This document shows positions 15,688-25,025 of a DNA stretch of 37,247 nt, piece by piece. The DNA lies in IMG/VR virus record IMGVR_UViG_3300042465_005916, positions 1-37,247 of that record; one strand, 5' to 3'. Within the stretch, counting starts at the first letter, position 1. Each line of letters begins with the position of its first letter. The notes under the pieces are model-generated. The model was not told the origin of the DNA. It worked only from the letters and a program-made list of their open reading frames with translations, and ran no database searches. The stretch comes from a virus. Position numbers and translations under genes: made by a program.

Positions 15688-17937
15688 ATGTCCGAAGCAA
15701 AGATTGTCCTGACGGCGGTTGACCAAACCAAAGCCGCCATCGAATCGGCCAAGCGCAACATGGCCAGCATCGGCGAAACCGTGACCCGCGTGACGGGTCT
15801 CATGGGGCCTTTGGGCGTGGCCATCGCGGGCGCTTTCAGCGTGCAGGCCTTCAAAGGTGTGCTGGACATGATGGACCAGCTCGACGAAATGTCCGAGAAA
15901 ACGGGCGTGTCGGTCGAGGCGCTGAGCAAACTGCGTTATGCGGGCGAGTCTGTGGGCACCACCACCGAGCAGCTGGGCGGCGGCTTGCGCAAGCTGGCCA
16001 AGCTCATGGGCGATGCGGCCAGCGGCAGCGAAGAGGCTGGAAACATTTTCAAGGCCATGGGCGTGTCGTTCAAAGACGCCAGCGGCAACCTGCGCGACAC
16101 CGACCAGGTGCTGAGCGACATGGCGGGGAAGTTCGCCACATGGAAGGATGGCCCCGAAAAAGCCGCCATGGCCATGAAGATCTTTGGCAAGTCGGGCGAA
16201 GACATGATCCCGATTTTGAACCTTGGTTCGACTGGCCTGGAGAACATGGGCAACGAGGCCGAAAGGCTGGGCATCAAGCTGTCTGGCGATGCGGCCAAAG
16301 CGGCGGCTGACTTCAATGACAATTTGAAAAAAATATCATTGACTGCCGAGGCGGCGGGCATGGCCATCATGGACCCGTTTGTGTCTTCGCTTGGCAGCCT
16401 GTCGCAAGCATTTCTGGACGCCAAAATGAACGGCGAGGGCTTTTTTGGTGTCCTGTCCCGTGGCATGGCAAAGCTGCCAGACTTGGGGGACATTGATCTC
16501 GGGCCAGCCACCAGATTCGCCAAAATTTTGATGCAGTCCGGCAAAGTGCTTGAGGGCACCGTGGCCGGGTCTTCAAAGGCCGGGGCGGGGAGAGGAACCA
16601 TTGCAGACCCGCGCAGCATGGGTGACCCCGGCTCGATTCTGTCTCAGGTGAGGAATTGGGGCGGTAAGCCCGACATTGAAAAACTTGGCGAAAAGAAAAA
16701 AACCGCCAGCGACACGGGTGCCAACACCGTCAACAACCTGATCAGCGAATATGCCCGCCTGAGCGGCAGCATGACCAAGGTGGACGAAGTGCAGCGCATG
16801 CTGCAGATCAGCGGCGACAAATTCACCTTTGCGCAAAAGCAGCAAGCGCTGGCCACCGCTGCGCAGATCGACGCCTTCAACAACAAAAAGATCGCCAACG
16901 ATGCCGAAGAAAAAGGCATGCGCGAGCTGATCACCCTGCAAGAGCAGGCCGAACTGGCCTATGGCCGCACCATTCTGGCCATGTCTGACGAAGCGCGGGC
17001 CATGGCGTTCAATACCTCGCTGATCGGCAAAACCGCCGAAGAGGTGGCCCGCCTCACGTTTGAGCGCGAGCTGGCCATCAAAGTGGCGCAGGCCGAGTCG
17101 ATGGTGATGAACGACGCCAACAACGGCCTGATCAATCAGATCGAAGCCACCGAGCGGCTGGCCGCCGTCCAGCGCTTGGCCAGCGACACCCGCGCCGAGT
17201 TCATGGCCCAGCAAGCCGACCAGATCAACCAGCAATATGACGCCATGCGCGGCGTCAACGATGCGGTCAAGGAATACCAGCTCAGCATCAGCAAGATGGG
17301 CGAAAACACCAAGGGCGTGATGACCAATGCCTTCCGGGGCATGGAAGACGCGCTCACCAACTTTGTGCGCACCGGCAAGCTGGACTTCAAGAGCTTGGCC
17401 GACAGCATCATCAGCGACATGATCCGCATGCAGATCCAGCAGTCGGTCACCGGGCCGCTGTCGGGCATTTTGGGCAAGGCCATTGGTAGCTACTTTGGCG
17501 GCAGTGCAGGTGCAGACTTTGGCACCGGCGCAGCCTACGGCTCGCAAGACATGGGGACGTATTTCGCCAACGGCGGCGTCATGTCGTCCGGTGGCCCGCT
17601 GCCCATGAACGCCTACAGCAACGGCGGCATCGCAGACAGCCCGCAGCTGGCCATCTTCGGCGAAGGCCGCATGAACGAAGCCTACGTGCCCCTGCCCGAT
17701 GGCCGCACCATCCCCGTCACCATGTCGGGCGGCGGCGGGGCCAACGTGGTGGTCAACGTGCTGCCAGGCAGCGGCCAGACGGCTGACGTCAAAACCAGCC
17801 AAGACAGCCAAGGCAACATGACGCTGGATGTGGTGATTCGCCAGATCGAAGACAGCATGGCGGGCAACATGGCGGCGGGCTCTGGCAGCCTGTTCAACGC
17901 CACGGCCAGCCGCTTTGTGCCACAGGGAGCGCGATAA
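15688..17937 (+). CDS. Tail tape measure protein (lambda gpH type)
   Basis: A 749-aa long helical protein that sets tail length and is ejected with the DNA. It has an Ala/Gly-rich hydrophobic stretch near residues 33-55, heavily charged coiled-coil regions through the middle, and the conserved lambda-type C-terminal domain (RGMEDALTNFVRTGKLDFKS then LADSIISDMIRMQ). At the usual 0.15 nm per residue it predicts a tail of about 110 nm. It starts 6 nt after the frameshifted chaperone gene and abuts the next gene with no gap. A short AT-richer patch around 16.3-16.7 kb suggests an internal exchange. Confidence 0.92.
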   Translation: MSEAKIVLTAVDQTKAAIESAKRNMASIGETVTRVTGLMGPLGVAIAGAFSVQAFKGVLDMMDQLDEMSEKTGVSVEALSKLRYAGESVGTTTEQLGGGLRKLAKLMGDAASGSEEAGNIFKAMGVSFKDASGNLRDTDQVLSDMAGKFATWKDGPEKAAMAMKIFGKSGEDMIPILNLGSTGLENMGNEAERLGIKLSGDAAKAAADFNDNLKKISLTAEAAGMAIMDPFVSSLGSLSQAFLDAKMNGEGFFGVLSRGMAKLPDLGDIDLGPATRFAKILMQSGKVLEGTVAGSSKAGAGRGTIADPRSMGDPGSILSQVRNWGGKPDIEKLGEKKKTASDTGANTVNNLISEYARLSGSMTKVDEVQRMLQISGDKFTFAQKQQALATAAQIDAFNNKKIANDAEEKGMRELITLQEQAELAYGRTILAMSDEARAMAFNTSLIGKTAEEVARLTFERELAIKVAQAESMVMNDANNGLINQIEATERLAAVQRLASDTRAEFMAQQADQINQQYDAMRGVNDAVKEYQLSISKMGENTKGVMTNAFRGMEDALTNFVRTGKLDFKSLADSIISDMIRMQIQQSVTGPLSGILGKAIGSYFGGSAGADFGTGAAYGSQDMGTYFANGGVMSSGGPLPMNAYSNGGIADSPQLAIFGEGRMNEAYVPLPDGRTIPVTMSGGGGANVVVNVLPGSGQTADVKTSQDSQGNMTLDVVIRQIEDSMAGNMAAGSGSLFNATASRFVPQGAR

Positions 17938-18306
17938 ATGGCCACCTTTCCCACCTACGTCGACATTGCTTGGGCAGACACGGCCGAACAACCCGCCAGC
18001 GTGGTGCTGCGCTCCGAGATGGAGCGCGGCGTGCCCAAACAGCGGCGCATGGCCAGTGATGCCATGGTCACCGTGCCCGCCACGCTGTACTTTCGCACCA
18101 AGCAAAACGCCACCGACTTCGAGGATTGGGTCTACACCCAGATCGGCGGCGGCGCGGATTGGTTCACCTGGACGAACCCGCGCACCGGCACCGCCGTGCA
18201 GGCCCGCATTGTGGGCGGCGACATTGGGGCGCTCAAGCCCGGCAGCCGCGCCTGGACGTTTGCAGAGCGCAGCTTGCAGCTTGAATACCTGCGGAGCGCC
18301 TACTAA
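17938..18306 (+). CDS. Minor tail protein (gpM position)
   Basis: A 122-aa beta-rich protein in the place of lambda M, directly after the tape measure. It contains conserved-looking aromatic strands (ATLYFRTKQNATDFEDWVYT and WFTWTNPRTGTAVQARIVGG). Proteins here usually form part of the tail tip or close the distal end of the tube. It starts on the base after the tape measure stop and the next gene begins on the base after its own stop. I recognise the type but not a precise family name. Confidence 0.7.
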   Translation: MATFPTYVDIAWADTAEQPASVVLRSEMERGVPKQRRMASDAMVTVPATLYFRTKQNATDFEDWVYTQIGGGADWFTWTNPRTGTAVQARIVGGDIGALKPGSRAWTFAERSLQLEYLRSAY

Positions 18307-18783
18307 ATGAGCGTGAGCGCATCCACCCGCACCCAACTGCAAGCCACGTCTGACCCGCATGGCGTGTTGGAGCTGCTGCAGATCGACCACGCCAGCTTTG
18401 CCAGCCCGGTGCTGATTTGCAACGACACCCGCGACTGGACCATTGGCGGGCAGACCTATGTGGCGCTGCCCTTTGCCTGCAAGCTGCCCAACGACGCCCG
18501 GGGCGAAAACCCCCGCGCTCAGCTGCAGATTGACAACGTGGGCCGGGAACTGACCGGGGCCATCGAGGGCCTGCCCGTGGGTGCTGAGCTGCTGGGCACC
18601 TTCAAGCTGGTGAGCCGCGCCACGCCCACCGTGGTGGATTACCAATTCATTGCCCAGCTGTCGGGCATCAGCATCACGCCCACCGCCGTGACTTGCACCA
18701 TGGGCGCAGACGACACCATGCGCCAAACGGCGGTCCGCGTGCGGTTTGACCCGCAAAACACACCCGGCCTATTCCCTGGATGA
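18307..18783 (+). CDS. Minor tail protein (DUF1833 type, gpL position)
   Basis: A 158-aa beta-rich protein in the lambda L position. The motifs LLQIDHASFASPVLICNDTR and the later PFACKLPNDARGENPRAQLQ are characteristic of the DUF1833 phage proteins, which hold the gpL place in many siphophage tips. Lambda gpL binds an iron-sulfur cluster through cysteines; here only Cys near CNDT, FACK and VTCT remain, so I do not claim a cluster. The end overlaps the NlpC/P60 gene by 4 nt. Confidence 0.75.
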   Translation: MSVSASTRTQLQATSDPHGVLELLQIDHASFASPVLICNDTRDWTIGGQTYVALPFACKLPNDARGENPRAQLQIDNVGRELTGAIEGLPVGAELLGTFKLVSRATPTVVDYQFIAQLSGISITPTAVTCTMGADDTMRQTAVRVRFDPQNTPGLFPG

Positions 18784-19211
18784 ACATGAGCACCGAAGCC
18801 CAAGATTTTGCCGACGCCCAGAGTTATGTGGGCGTGGAATACGTGCCCGGCGTGTACGACTGTGCGCATTTGTTTCTGGACGTGCAGCGCCAAGTGTTTG
18901 GCCGCGAGCTGACCATCCCCGCCGGGCTGGGTGTGCACAGCCTTGGCCGCGCTGGGCAGGCCCGCCAGATCGCCGTGGCGCGTGACGCGCTGGCCGAACG
19001 CATCCAAGACCCCGTGCACGGCTGCGGCGTGCTGCTGACCACGCCGGTCGACGGCGGCCAGCTGGCTTGGCACATCGGCACCGTGTTTGTGTACCGGGGC
19101 GATGTGTGGGTGCTGCACAACTCGCACGCCATGGGCTCGGCCAGCCTGAACCGCCTGCGCGACTTCGCCTGGCGCGGCCAGCGCATCGAGGGGTTTTACA
19201 AATGGAAGTGA
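18780..19211 (+). CDS. NlpC/P60 tail-tip peptidase (gpK-like)
   Basis: A 143-aa cysteine peptidase of the NlpC/P60 class in the gpK position. The catalytic Cys28 lies in GVYDCAHLFLDVQRQVF at the head of a helix, His98 in LAWHIGTVFVY, and a polar third residue is probably in the VLHNSHAMGS strand. Such tail-tip enzymes cut peptidoglycan locally during DNA entry or process the tip. The start is ATG at 18780, overlapping the previous stop; a second ATG two codons later is possible. It overlaps the J-like gene. It is distinct from the permuted amidase at 7.4 kb and the endolysin at 24.5 kb, so the phage has three wall-type cysteine hydrolases. Confidence 0.82.
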   Translation: MNMSTEAQDFADAQSYVGVEYVPGVYDCAHLFLDVQRQVFGRELTIPAGLGVHSLGRAGQARQIAVARDALAERIQDPVHGCGVLLTTPVDGGQLAWHIGTVFVYRGDVWVLHNSHAMGSASLNRLRDFAWRGQRIEGFYKWK

Positions 19212-22200
19212 TGGACTTGACCGCCGTGCAGCCCACCCGCCTGGTGCGCACCCCGCACCCTCTGACCACGCAGGGCCAAACCAGCGTGGCCGTGCTGCAG
19301 CAAGACGGCGAAACCCTGCTCGCCCTGCTGCAGCGCCACGACGTGGACAGCACCTGGGTGGTGGAAGTGGGCGGCCTGCAAGTGCCCGCCATCCTGTGGG
19401 GGCGCGTGCGTGTGCACCATGGGCAGGTGATTGAGTGCCGGTCGGTGGTGCAAAAGGATGTGGTCAAGATCATCGCGTTTGCGGCACTGGCTTATTTCAC
19501 CATGGGTGCTGGCAATGCCGCGCTGCTTGGTGCATTTGGTGCAACGGCGGGCACGTTTAGCGCTGCCATCATCGGCGCAGTGGCCTTTGCTGCTGGTGCC
19601 ATGGTCATCAACCGCATATTGCCGCCACCCAAAGCCCCGAGCATGGACATGGCCAGCAACACGGTCGAACCCACCTACAGCCTGAGCGGTGGCCGCAACA
19701 GCCAGCGCCTATGGCAGCCCATGAGTTTGGTGCTGGGCCAGCCTTATGCCGTGTTCGACCTGGCCGCGCAGCCTTATTCATATTTTGGCGGCGAGGACCA
19801 GTACCTGCAGCAAATCTTCCACCTGGGCATCAACTGCCAGCGGGTGGACGCCCTGCGCATCGGGCAGACGGCCATTGGCAATTTTGAGAGCGTCAGCATC
19901 GCCGCCAGCGGCCTGCCCGGCAACGGCTACAGCACCGCCATGCCCAGCAACAACGTGGACAGCATCCCGGGTGCATTGCTGGACGCGCCAACCGGCACCG
20001 GCCCGTGGGTCACCCGCACCACCAGTCTTGGCACCGCGCAGATCGCCATCGACATCGAGGCGAATTTGTACGGCACAGACTCGACCAGCGGCGCGTGGGT
20101 GCAACGCCAGTGCGACATTCAAATTGAATACGCCGTGGCCGGGTCGGGCAATTGGGTGGGCTTGCAAACCGGATCGACCAAGCGGGTGCAAGAAACTTAC
20201 ACCGAGGAAGGCTGGCAGCGAACGTTTGTTGACTATGGCTACATTGATGAGTTCGTGCAAGTTACCAAATATAGATGGGTTGATCAGCCCGCTCCCATTG
20301 GAGTCGGGTGGTTGTTCAACAGCACCGCCAAGCCGCTGCGCCGCACATTCACCATCTCTGTGGCACTGGGCCAATACGACGTGCGCCTGCGCAAGATCAC
20401 CGCCAACGAAACCACAACCACTGGCCAAAACGCGGTGCAGTGGATTCAGCTGCGCAGCTTTCAGGCGCAGACCGCCAGTTTTCCCGGCCAAGCCCTGCTG
20501 GCCGTGAACATGAAGGCCAGCGGCCAGCTGAGCGGCGCGATCGACGAGCTCAACGGCATCCTGACCGCCAAGCCCTGCCCGCATTGGAATGGCAGCGCAT
20601 GGGTCACCGCCACCAACCGGGGCGATGGCCTGAGCAACCCTGGCACCATCATGCTGGCCTATGCCCGGGGCTTTTACGACGGAAACGGTCGCCTCATGGC
20701 AGGCCTTGGCTGGCCCGACAGCCGCATCGACCTGGACAGCATCAAAGCCTTCACCGTGTGGTGCACCGCGCGCGGCTTCACTTTCGACGCGCACATCCAA
20801 GACGCCATGAGCCACGGCGACCTGCTTGACGCCATCGCCTATGCCGGCATGGGCAGCATGTCCATGCCCGACGGCAAGCTGGGCGTGCAGTGGCTGGCAG
20901 ACGATGCGCCCATCGAAGGCGTCATCAACATGGCCAACATCAAGGCCAAGTCGTTCAGTGTGCAATATGACCTGAACGACCGCGCCGACGAAATCGAATA
21001 CGGCTACTTCGACCGCAACCAGGGCAACCAGTGGAACGCCCTGCGCGTGTTGGCCCCCGGCGTCACCATGCCGCGCAGCACCGCCCGCCTGAGCAACCTG
21101 GGAATCACCAGCCAATCGCACGCCGCCGTGCTGGCCCGCCACAGCATGGCGCAAAACATTTACATGGCCAAGGCGATCACGTTTGAGCAAGACCTGGAAC
21201 ACCTGACCTACCGGCGCGGCACCGTGCTGAGCTTAAGCCACGACATGACCCAATGGGGCTACAGTGGCCGCGTGCAAAGCGTGACCGATGTGGGCGGCGT
21301 CATCACCCTGGGGCTGGACGATGCCGTGCCCGCTACCGGCCCCGGTGGCGCGTCCAACAAGTTTATCGGCCTGCGCCTGCTGGGCGAGGCGCAATACCGC
21401 ATCTTTCAGGTGCAGGCCTTCACCGGCACGGCGCGGTCGGTCACGCTGGTGGGCGCATGGCCTGCGGGCGTGCCTTTGCCGGGCAGCGTGGGGGCGGGTG
21501 GCCAAGTGCACGATGCGCTGTGGGTTTTTGACTTCAAGGCGACGCCTGGCCTGCGCGTGGTGGTCAGCAAGGTCGAGCCCATGGGCGGCATGACCGGCGC
21601 ACAGGTCACTGTGGTGCCGCTGCCTGACGAATTTTGGCCATTTGTGAACTCGGGCGCATACACCCCGCCGCCTAATCGCAGCCTGCTGGCCCGCCTGCCC
21701 AATGTCACATCGGCGCAGGTGTTTGAGGTGCTGCGTCGCCAGGGCAACACCTGGTACACCGAGCTGACCGTCAACTTCGACCTCAGCGAATCCACGGGCA
21801 CCGTGCAGGTCTGGGCCGCGCAAGGCGATGCGGCGCTGGCGCTCATCGGCACCACCACAGACCGATCATTCACCTGGATGGGTGGCCTGAGCGAGACGTG
21901 GGCTGTGGAGCTGCGCCCTTACAACGCCCTGGGCCAGATCGGCGGCAAGCAGCGCATTGTCTACACCGTGCAGGGCCTGAGCGCCCCGCCGCCCGATGTG
22001 GTCAGCTTCACGGTCAACGGCAACGTGCTGAGCTGGACGCCTGTGGATGTGGTCGACTTGGCGGGCTACAAAATCCGCTTTCAGTACGGGCAAAACACCT
22101 GGTGGCCCACGGCGGCGCAGCTGCACGATGGCCTGATCACCGAGACGCCCTACACGCTGGTCAATCGCCCAGCGGGCTTGGTCACGCTGCTCATCAAAGC

Positions 22201-22990
22201 CGTGGACACCACCGGCAACGAAAGCACCAACGCCGCCAGCATCACCCTCAACTTGGGCGATGCGCTGGTGGACAACATCGTCAACAGCTGGCCACAGCAC
22301 ACCGCCTGGGCGGGCACCAAGACCAACTGCAGCGTGATTGGCGGCCAACTGGTGGCCAGCGCGACGGATTTGTTTTATGGGGCAGACGAAGAGCCGTTTT
22401 ATGGCATGGACACCAGCGCGTTTTATGCGCTGTCGCAAAGCCAGAGCATGCGGTATGAGTGGGACGTCATATCCAACGGCCCCGGTCGGCTCACGCTCAG
22501 CCACAGCATTGTGGCCAGCAGCTACACCATTGAATATGCCCGCGACAACGCAGAGGCGTTCTACGGCATCAGCGGCGACTTCTTTTATGGGCCAGACGCC
22601 GACCCGTTTTATGGCCAGCCGCAAGACTGGGCTGTGTGGCCTGGCTATGCCGACGCGGTGAACGGCGAGACGTTCCGCTTTCGCATCACCACCGCTGGCG
22701 GCACGGGCACCGAAGTCATGCAAACGCTGCAAGCCAACCTGGACGTGCCCGACATCACCGTCAACACCAACGACCTGGCCGTTAGCGCCACCGGCACCCG
22801 CTTGGCCGTGCCTGCGGGGCTGCTGGCCATCAAGAACATCCAGATCACGGTGCAGGCCGATGGCAACGGCGGCGTGACCGCCCGCTATGCCGACAAAACC
22901 AATACCACGCTGGGCCCCATGGTCTACGTGCTCAACGCCGCTGGCGCGCAAGTGCCGGGGCTGATCGACGCCGTGATTCAGGCTTATTGA
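19202..22990 (+). CDS. Tail tip / host specificity protein (gpI-gpJ type)
   Basis: A 1262-aa central tip protein. The N-terminal 80 residues and the hydrophobic stretch 88-140 (glycine/alanine-rich) resemble a gpI-like segment fused to J. The core to about residue 640 is the J-type hub (a long region with LDAIAYAGMGSMSMPDGKLG). Fibronectin-like beta domains follow, for example around residues 930-1030. Near the C-terminus two clusters of octapeptide FYG repeats (1058-1081 and 1120-1143) interrupt the beta domains. It probably binds the host receptor or carries the fiber encoded next. I chose ATG 19202 over 19211; both are in frame and overlap the NlpC/P60 gene. The open frame back to 19067 is a shadow. 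Confidence 0.85.
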   Translation: MEVMDLTAVQPTRLVRTPHPLTTQGQTSVAVLQQDGETLLALLQRHDVDSTWVVEVGGLQVPAILWGRVRVHHGQVIECRSVVQKDVVKIIAFAALAYFTMGAGNAALLGAFGATAGTFSAAIIGAVAFAAGAMVINRILPPPKAPSMDMASNTVEPTYSLSGGRNSQRLWQPMSLVLGQPYAVFDLAAQPYSYFGGEDQYLQQIFHLGINCQRVDALRIGQTAIGNFESVSIAASGLPGNGYSTAMPSNNVDSIPGALLDAPTGTGPWVTRTTSLGTAQIAIDIEANLYGTDSTSGAWVQRQCDIQIEYAVAGSGNWVGLQTGSTKRVQETYTEEGWQRTFVDYGYIDEFVQVTKYRWVDQPAPIGVGWLFNSTAKPLRRTFTISVALGQYDVRLRKITANETTTTGQNAVQWIQLRSFQAQTASFPGQALLAVNMKASGQLSGAIDELNGILTAKPCPHWNGSAWVTATNRGDGLSNPGTIMLAYARGFYDGNGRLMAGLGWPDSRIDLDSIKAFTVWCTARGFTFDAHIQDAMSHGDLLDAIAYAGMGSMSMPDGKLGVQWLADDAPIEGVINMANIKAKSFSVQYDLNDRADEIEYGYFDRNQGNQWNALRVLAPGVTMPRSTARLSNLGITSQSHAAVLARHSMAQNIYMAKAITFEQDLEHLTYRRGTVLSLSHDMTQWGYSGRVQSVTDVGGVITLGLDDAVPATGPGGASNKFIGLRLLGEAQYRIFQVQAFTGTARSVTLVGAWPAGVPLPGSVGAGGQVHDALWVFDFKATPGLRVVVSKVEPMGGMTGAQVTVVPLPDEFWPFVNSGAYTPPPNRSLLARLPNVTSAQVFEVLRRQGNTWYTELTVNFDLSESTGTVQVWAAQGDAALALIGTTTDRSFTWMGGLSETWAVELRPYNALGQIGGKQRIVYTVQGLSAPPPDVVSFTVNGNVLSWTPVDVVDLAGYKIRFQYGQNTWWPTAAQLHDGLITETPYTLVNRPAGLVTLLIKAVDTTGNESTNAASITLNLGDALVDNIVNSWPQHTAWAGTKTNCSVIGGQLVASATDLFYGADEEPFYGMDTSAFYALSQSQSMRYEWDVISNGPGRLTLSHSIVASSYTIEYARDNAEAFYGISGDFFYGPDADPFYGQPQDWAVWPGYADAVNGETFRFRITTAGGTGTEVMQTLQANLDVPDITVNTNDLAVSATGTRLAVPAGLLAIKNIQITVQADGNGGVTARYADKTNTTLGPMVYVLNAAGAQVPGLIDAVIQAY

Positions 22991-23024
22991 ACGCACAAAC
23001 CCCATTTGAAAGGAAGTTTAGAAA

Positions 23025-24113
23025 ATGTCAGCTCCACCCCTTAAATCAGAAATTGCGGGCACGCCCAGCAATGCGCAAGCCAAGGCGGGGTTTGCCTCGC
23101 TGTGGGACTATGTTGTCGGGCGGCTGGGGGGCGATGCGACTGCCCCTGCGCCGTCTGACGCTGAAAAAGAAGCCACCCGCCAAGCGCTTGGTATTGCCAG
23201 CGACAGCATGCAAAACATGCTCATCAACCCGGGCGGCGGCTTGGTGTATCAGCGCTCAGTGGCATCCACGGCTGACGATGTGTATTTTGCCGATCGCTGG
23301 TACGCGCTCACGCAGTCCGGGGCCATCACGCCATCGGTACTGACAGACCCTGAAAACGGCTACACCCACGGCGTGCGCATGACCCAATCGCAAGCGACAG
23401 CCCAGCGCTTTGGCTACGCCCAGATCATCGAGGGCAAAAACTGCAAGCGCCTGCGCGGTGGCTCGGGTGTCTTTGCCCCGCGTGTGCGTGTGTCAGCATC
23501 GCAGCCCATCCGATACGCCATCCTCGGCTGGACGGGCACCGAGGATCTTGTCACATCCGATGTGGTCAACGATTGGAACTCTGCCAGCTTTGCACCCAGC
23601 GGCTTTTTCCTGTCGGCCAACGTGAGCGTGATCGCTGTCGGCGCTCAAACCCCAACGGCCAACACCTGGACCACGCTGGGCAACATCTATGGATCGATGG
23701 GCAGCACGTTCAACAACGTGATCATCATGGTTTGGACCGAGGGCGTGGCCGCGCAAAACTTCACGCTTGATTTTGACTGGAACGAATTCAACAAGGGGGC
23801 CATCGTGATGCCGCCAAATTTTCGGGATGTTGGGCGGGAGCTGATGATGTGCCAGCGGTATTACCAGTTGTGGCAAGTGGGCTACGCTGATGCTGTGTCG
23901 ACAATTGCCACTCGTTATTTTGTAGGAAGTTTTGCGGTTGAAATGAGGGCAACGCCTACGGTTGGCGGGACAAGTGCCGTTGAGTCAGAAACAAACGTCT
24001 CGTCTTTTGCTATCGGGCCATTAACGGTTCGAGGCGCTAGGTACAACATTGTTCCAACAGCGAGCGCCCCAATATTTGCCAGCAGACTGGCCTCTTTGAT
24101 TGCGGAGTTGTGA
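23025..24113 (+). CDS. Tail fiber / receptor-binding protein
   Basis: A 362-aa protein after the J-like gene, with a strong ribosome binding site (aaaggaag) upstream. The first 45 residues (PSNAQAKAGFASLWDYVVGR) probably attach to the tip. Then comes a beta-sandwich that looks carbohydrate-binding (SQPIRYAILGWTGTEDLVTS). The segment RDVGRELMMCQRYYQLWQVG is a motif common in phage tail fibers ahead of their C-terminal domain. The last 80 residues come from visibly AT-richer DNA (28 of 60 G/C at 23881-23940), suggesting a swapped receptor-binding tip. Host range is probably set here together with the J-like protein. Confidence 0.78.
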   Translation: MSAPPLKSEIAGTPSNAQAKAGFASLWDYVVGRLGGDATAPAPSDAEKEATRQALGIASDSMQNMLINPGGGLVYQRSVASTADDVYFADRWYALTQSGAITPSVLTDPENGYTHGVRMTQSQATAQRFGYAQIIEGKNCKRLRGGSGVFAPRVRVSASQPIRYAILGWTGTEDLVTSDVVNDWNSASFAPSGFFLSANVSVIAVGAQTPTANTWTTLGNIYGSMGSTFNNVIIMVWTEGVAAQNFTLDFDWNEFNKGAIVMPPNFRDVGRELMMCQRYYQLWQVGYADAVSTIATRYFVGSFAVEMRATPTVGGTSAVESETNVSSFAIGPLTVRGARYNIVPTASAPIFASRLASLIAEL

Positions 24114-24114
24114 C

Positions 24115-24528
24115 ATGTACCAAATTTTTAACGATCTACGAACTGGAAAGCAAATGGCTATTGTCCGCATCGCTGACAACGCCTTCATCCCCTTCGACCC
24201 CGCCAACTCCGCGTATGCCGAGTATTTGGCCTGGCTAGACGAAGGCAACACCCCGCTGCCCGCAGACCCACCGCCACCACCAGACCCCAAACTCACCGGC
24301 ATCGAGTTCGATGGCGTCATGTGCAGCGCCACCCGTGACGACGAGGCGGGCCTCATGGCCGTGCTCATGGCCAAGCAAATGCAAGGTGATGCCTTCAAGC
24401 CCACCAGCTTCTACTTTGCCAACGGCTCCAAGCTGATCATCACCAAAGACAACATCGCCGCCTTCACGGCGGTGTGGATGCCGTTTCGGCAGAGCTTCTT
24501 TGTCGCCGCGCAGGGGGCCGCATCATGA
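24115..24528 (+). CDS. Fiber-associated protein (DUF4376-like)
   Basis: A 137-aa protein following the fiber gene. The N-terminal part has a proline-rich linker (LPADPPPPPDPKLTG). The C-terminal half ends with FANGSKLIITKDNIAAFTAV, a pattern I associate with DUF4376 proteins, which often act as fiber chaperones or fiber-linked proteins. The start is ATG at 24115 next to the fiber stop; the earlier in-frame start at 24100 would overlap it without a ribosome binding site. It overlaps the endolysin start by 4 nt, linking fiber and lysis genes. Confidence 0.7.
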   Translation: MYQIFNDLRTGKQMAIVRIADNAFIPFDPANSAYAEYLAWLDEGNTPLPADPPPPPDPKLTGIEFDGVMCSATRDDEAGLMAVLMAKQMQGDAFKPTSFYFANGSKLIITKDNIAAFTAVWMPFRQSFFVAAQGAAS

Positions 24529-25022
24529 GCAAAATACTCACCCAAGCCCGCCAATACCTCGGCCAAAAAGAAGTGCCCGGCGCAGGGTCCAACCCGTTCA
24601 TCGAGCGCGTGTGGCTTGCCCTGCCGGGTGGAAAATGGTTCTGGGACAACGCCCAAAAAGACGATGGCCAGGTGCCATGGTGCGGGGCCTTCGTGGCGTA
24701 TTTGTGCAAAGAGCTGGGGCTGGACTTCCCCACGCGCTACGCATCGGCTCGGTCGTGGGCTGACTGGGGCGTGCCCGCTGGCGTGGCCGAATACGGCAGC
24801 GTCGCCGTGCTGGTGCGCAACGGTGGCGGGCATGTGGCCATCGTGACGGGCGTGTCACCCGATGGCAAGCACGTTCGCCTGCTGGGCGGCAACCAGGGCG
24901 ACGCCGTGTGCGAAAGCTGGTTCCCCGCCGATCGCGTGATCGCCTACCGCAAGCAACCCGACGAACAACTCGCCGCCGCGCCCGTGGCTGCAGTCGGTGC
25001 GCTTAGCAAAAGCGAGGCCTGA
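24525..25022 (+). CDS. Endolysin (cysteine amidase/peptidase)
   Basis: A 165-aa cell-wall hydrolase of the small CHAP/NlpC-like phage endolysin group (TIGR02594-type). The catalytic set is visible: Cys53 in VPWCGAFVAYLCKELGL, His103 in GGGHVAIVTG, and Asn123 in LLGGNQGDAV. There is no signal peptide or membrane anchor, so it needs a holin to reach the periplasm. The last 20 residues are a low-complexity Ala-rich tail. The start ATG overlaps the preceding stop, and it is followed after 3 nt by the spanin gene. No holin lies adjacent, unlike most lysis cassettes. Confidence 0.85.
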   Translation: MSKILTQARQYLGQKEVPGAGSNPFIERVWLALPGGKWFWDNAQKDDGQVPWCGAFVAYLCKELGLDFPTRYASARSWADWGVPAGVAEYGSVAVLVRNGGGHVAIVTGVSPDGKHVRLLGGNQGDAVCESWFPADRVIAYRKQPDEQLAAAPVAAVGALSKSEA

Positions 25023-25025
25023 GCC

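Noticed and set aside
16573-18756. 727-codon minus-strand frame opposite the tape measure and tip genes
   Set aside because: Composition typical of an antisense shadow (His/Val/Gly/Gln-rich); the + strand has well-supported tail genes in normal order.
22370-22630. FYG repeats as a CRISPR or DNA-level tandem repeat
   Set aside because: The period is exact at the protein level but codons differ between units and lie inside one gene, so this is a protein repeat.
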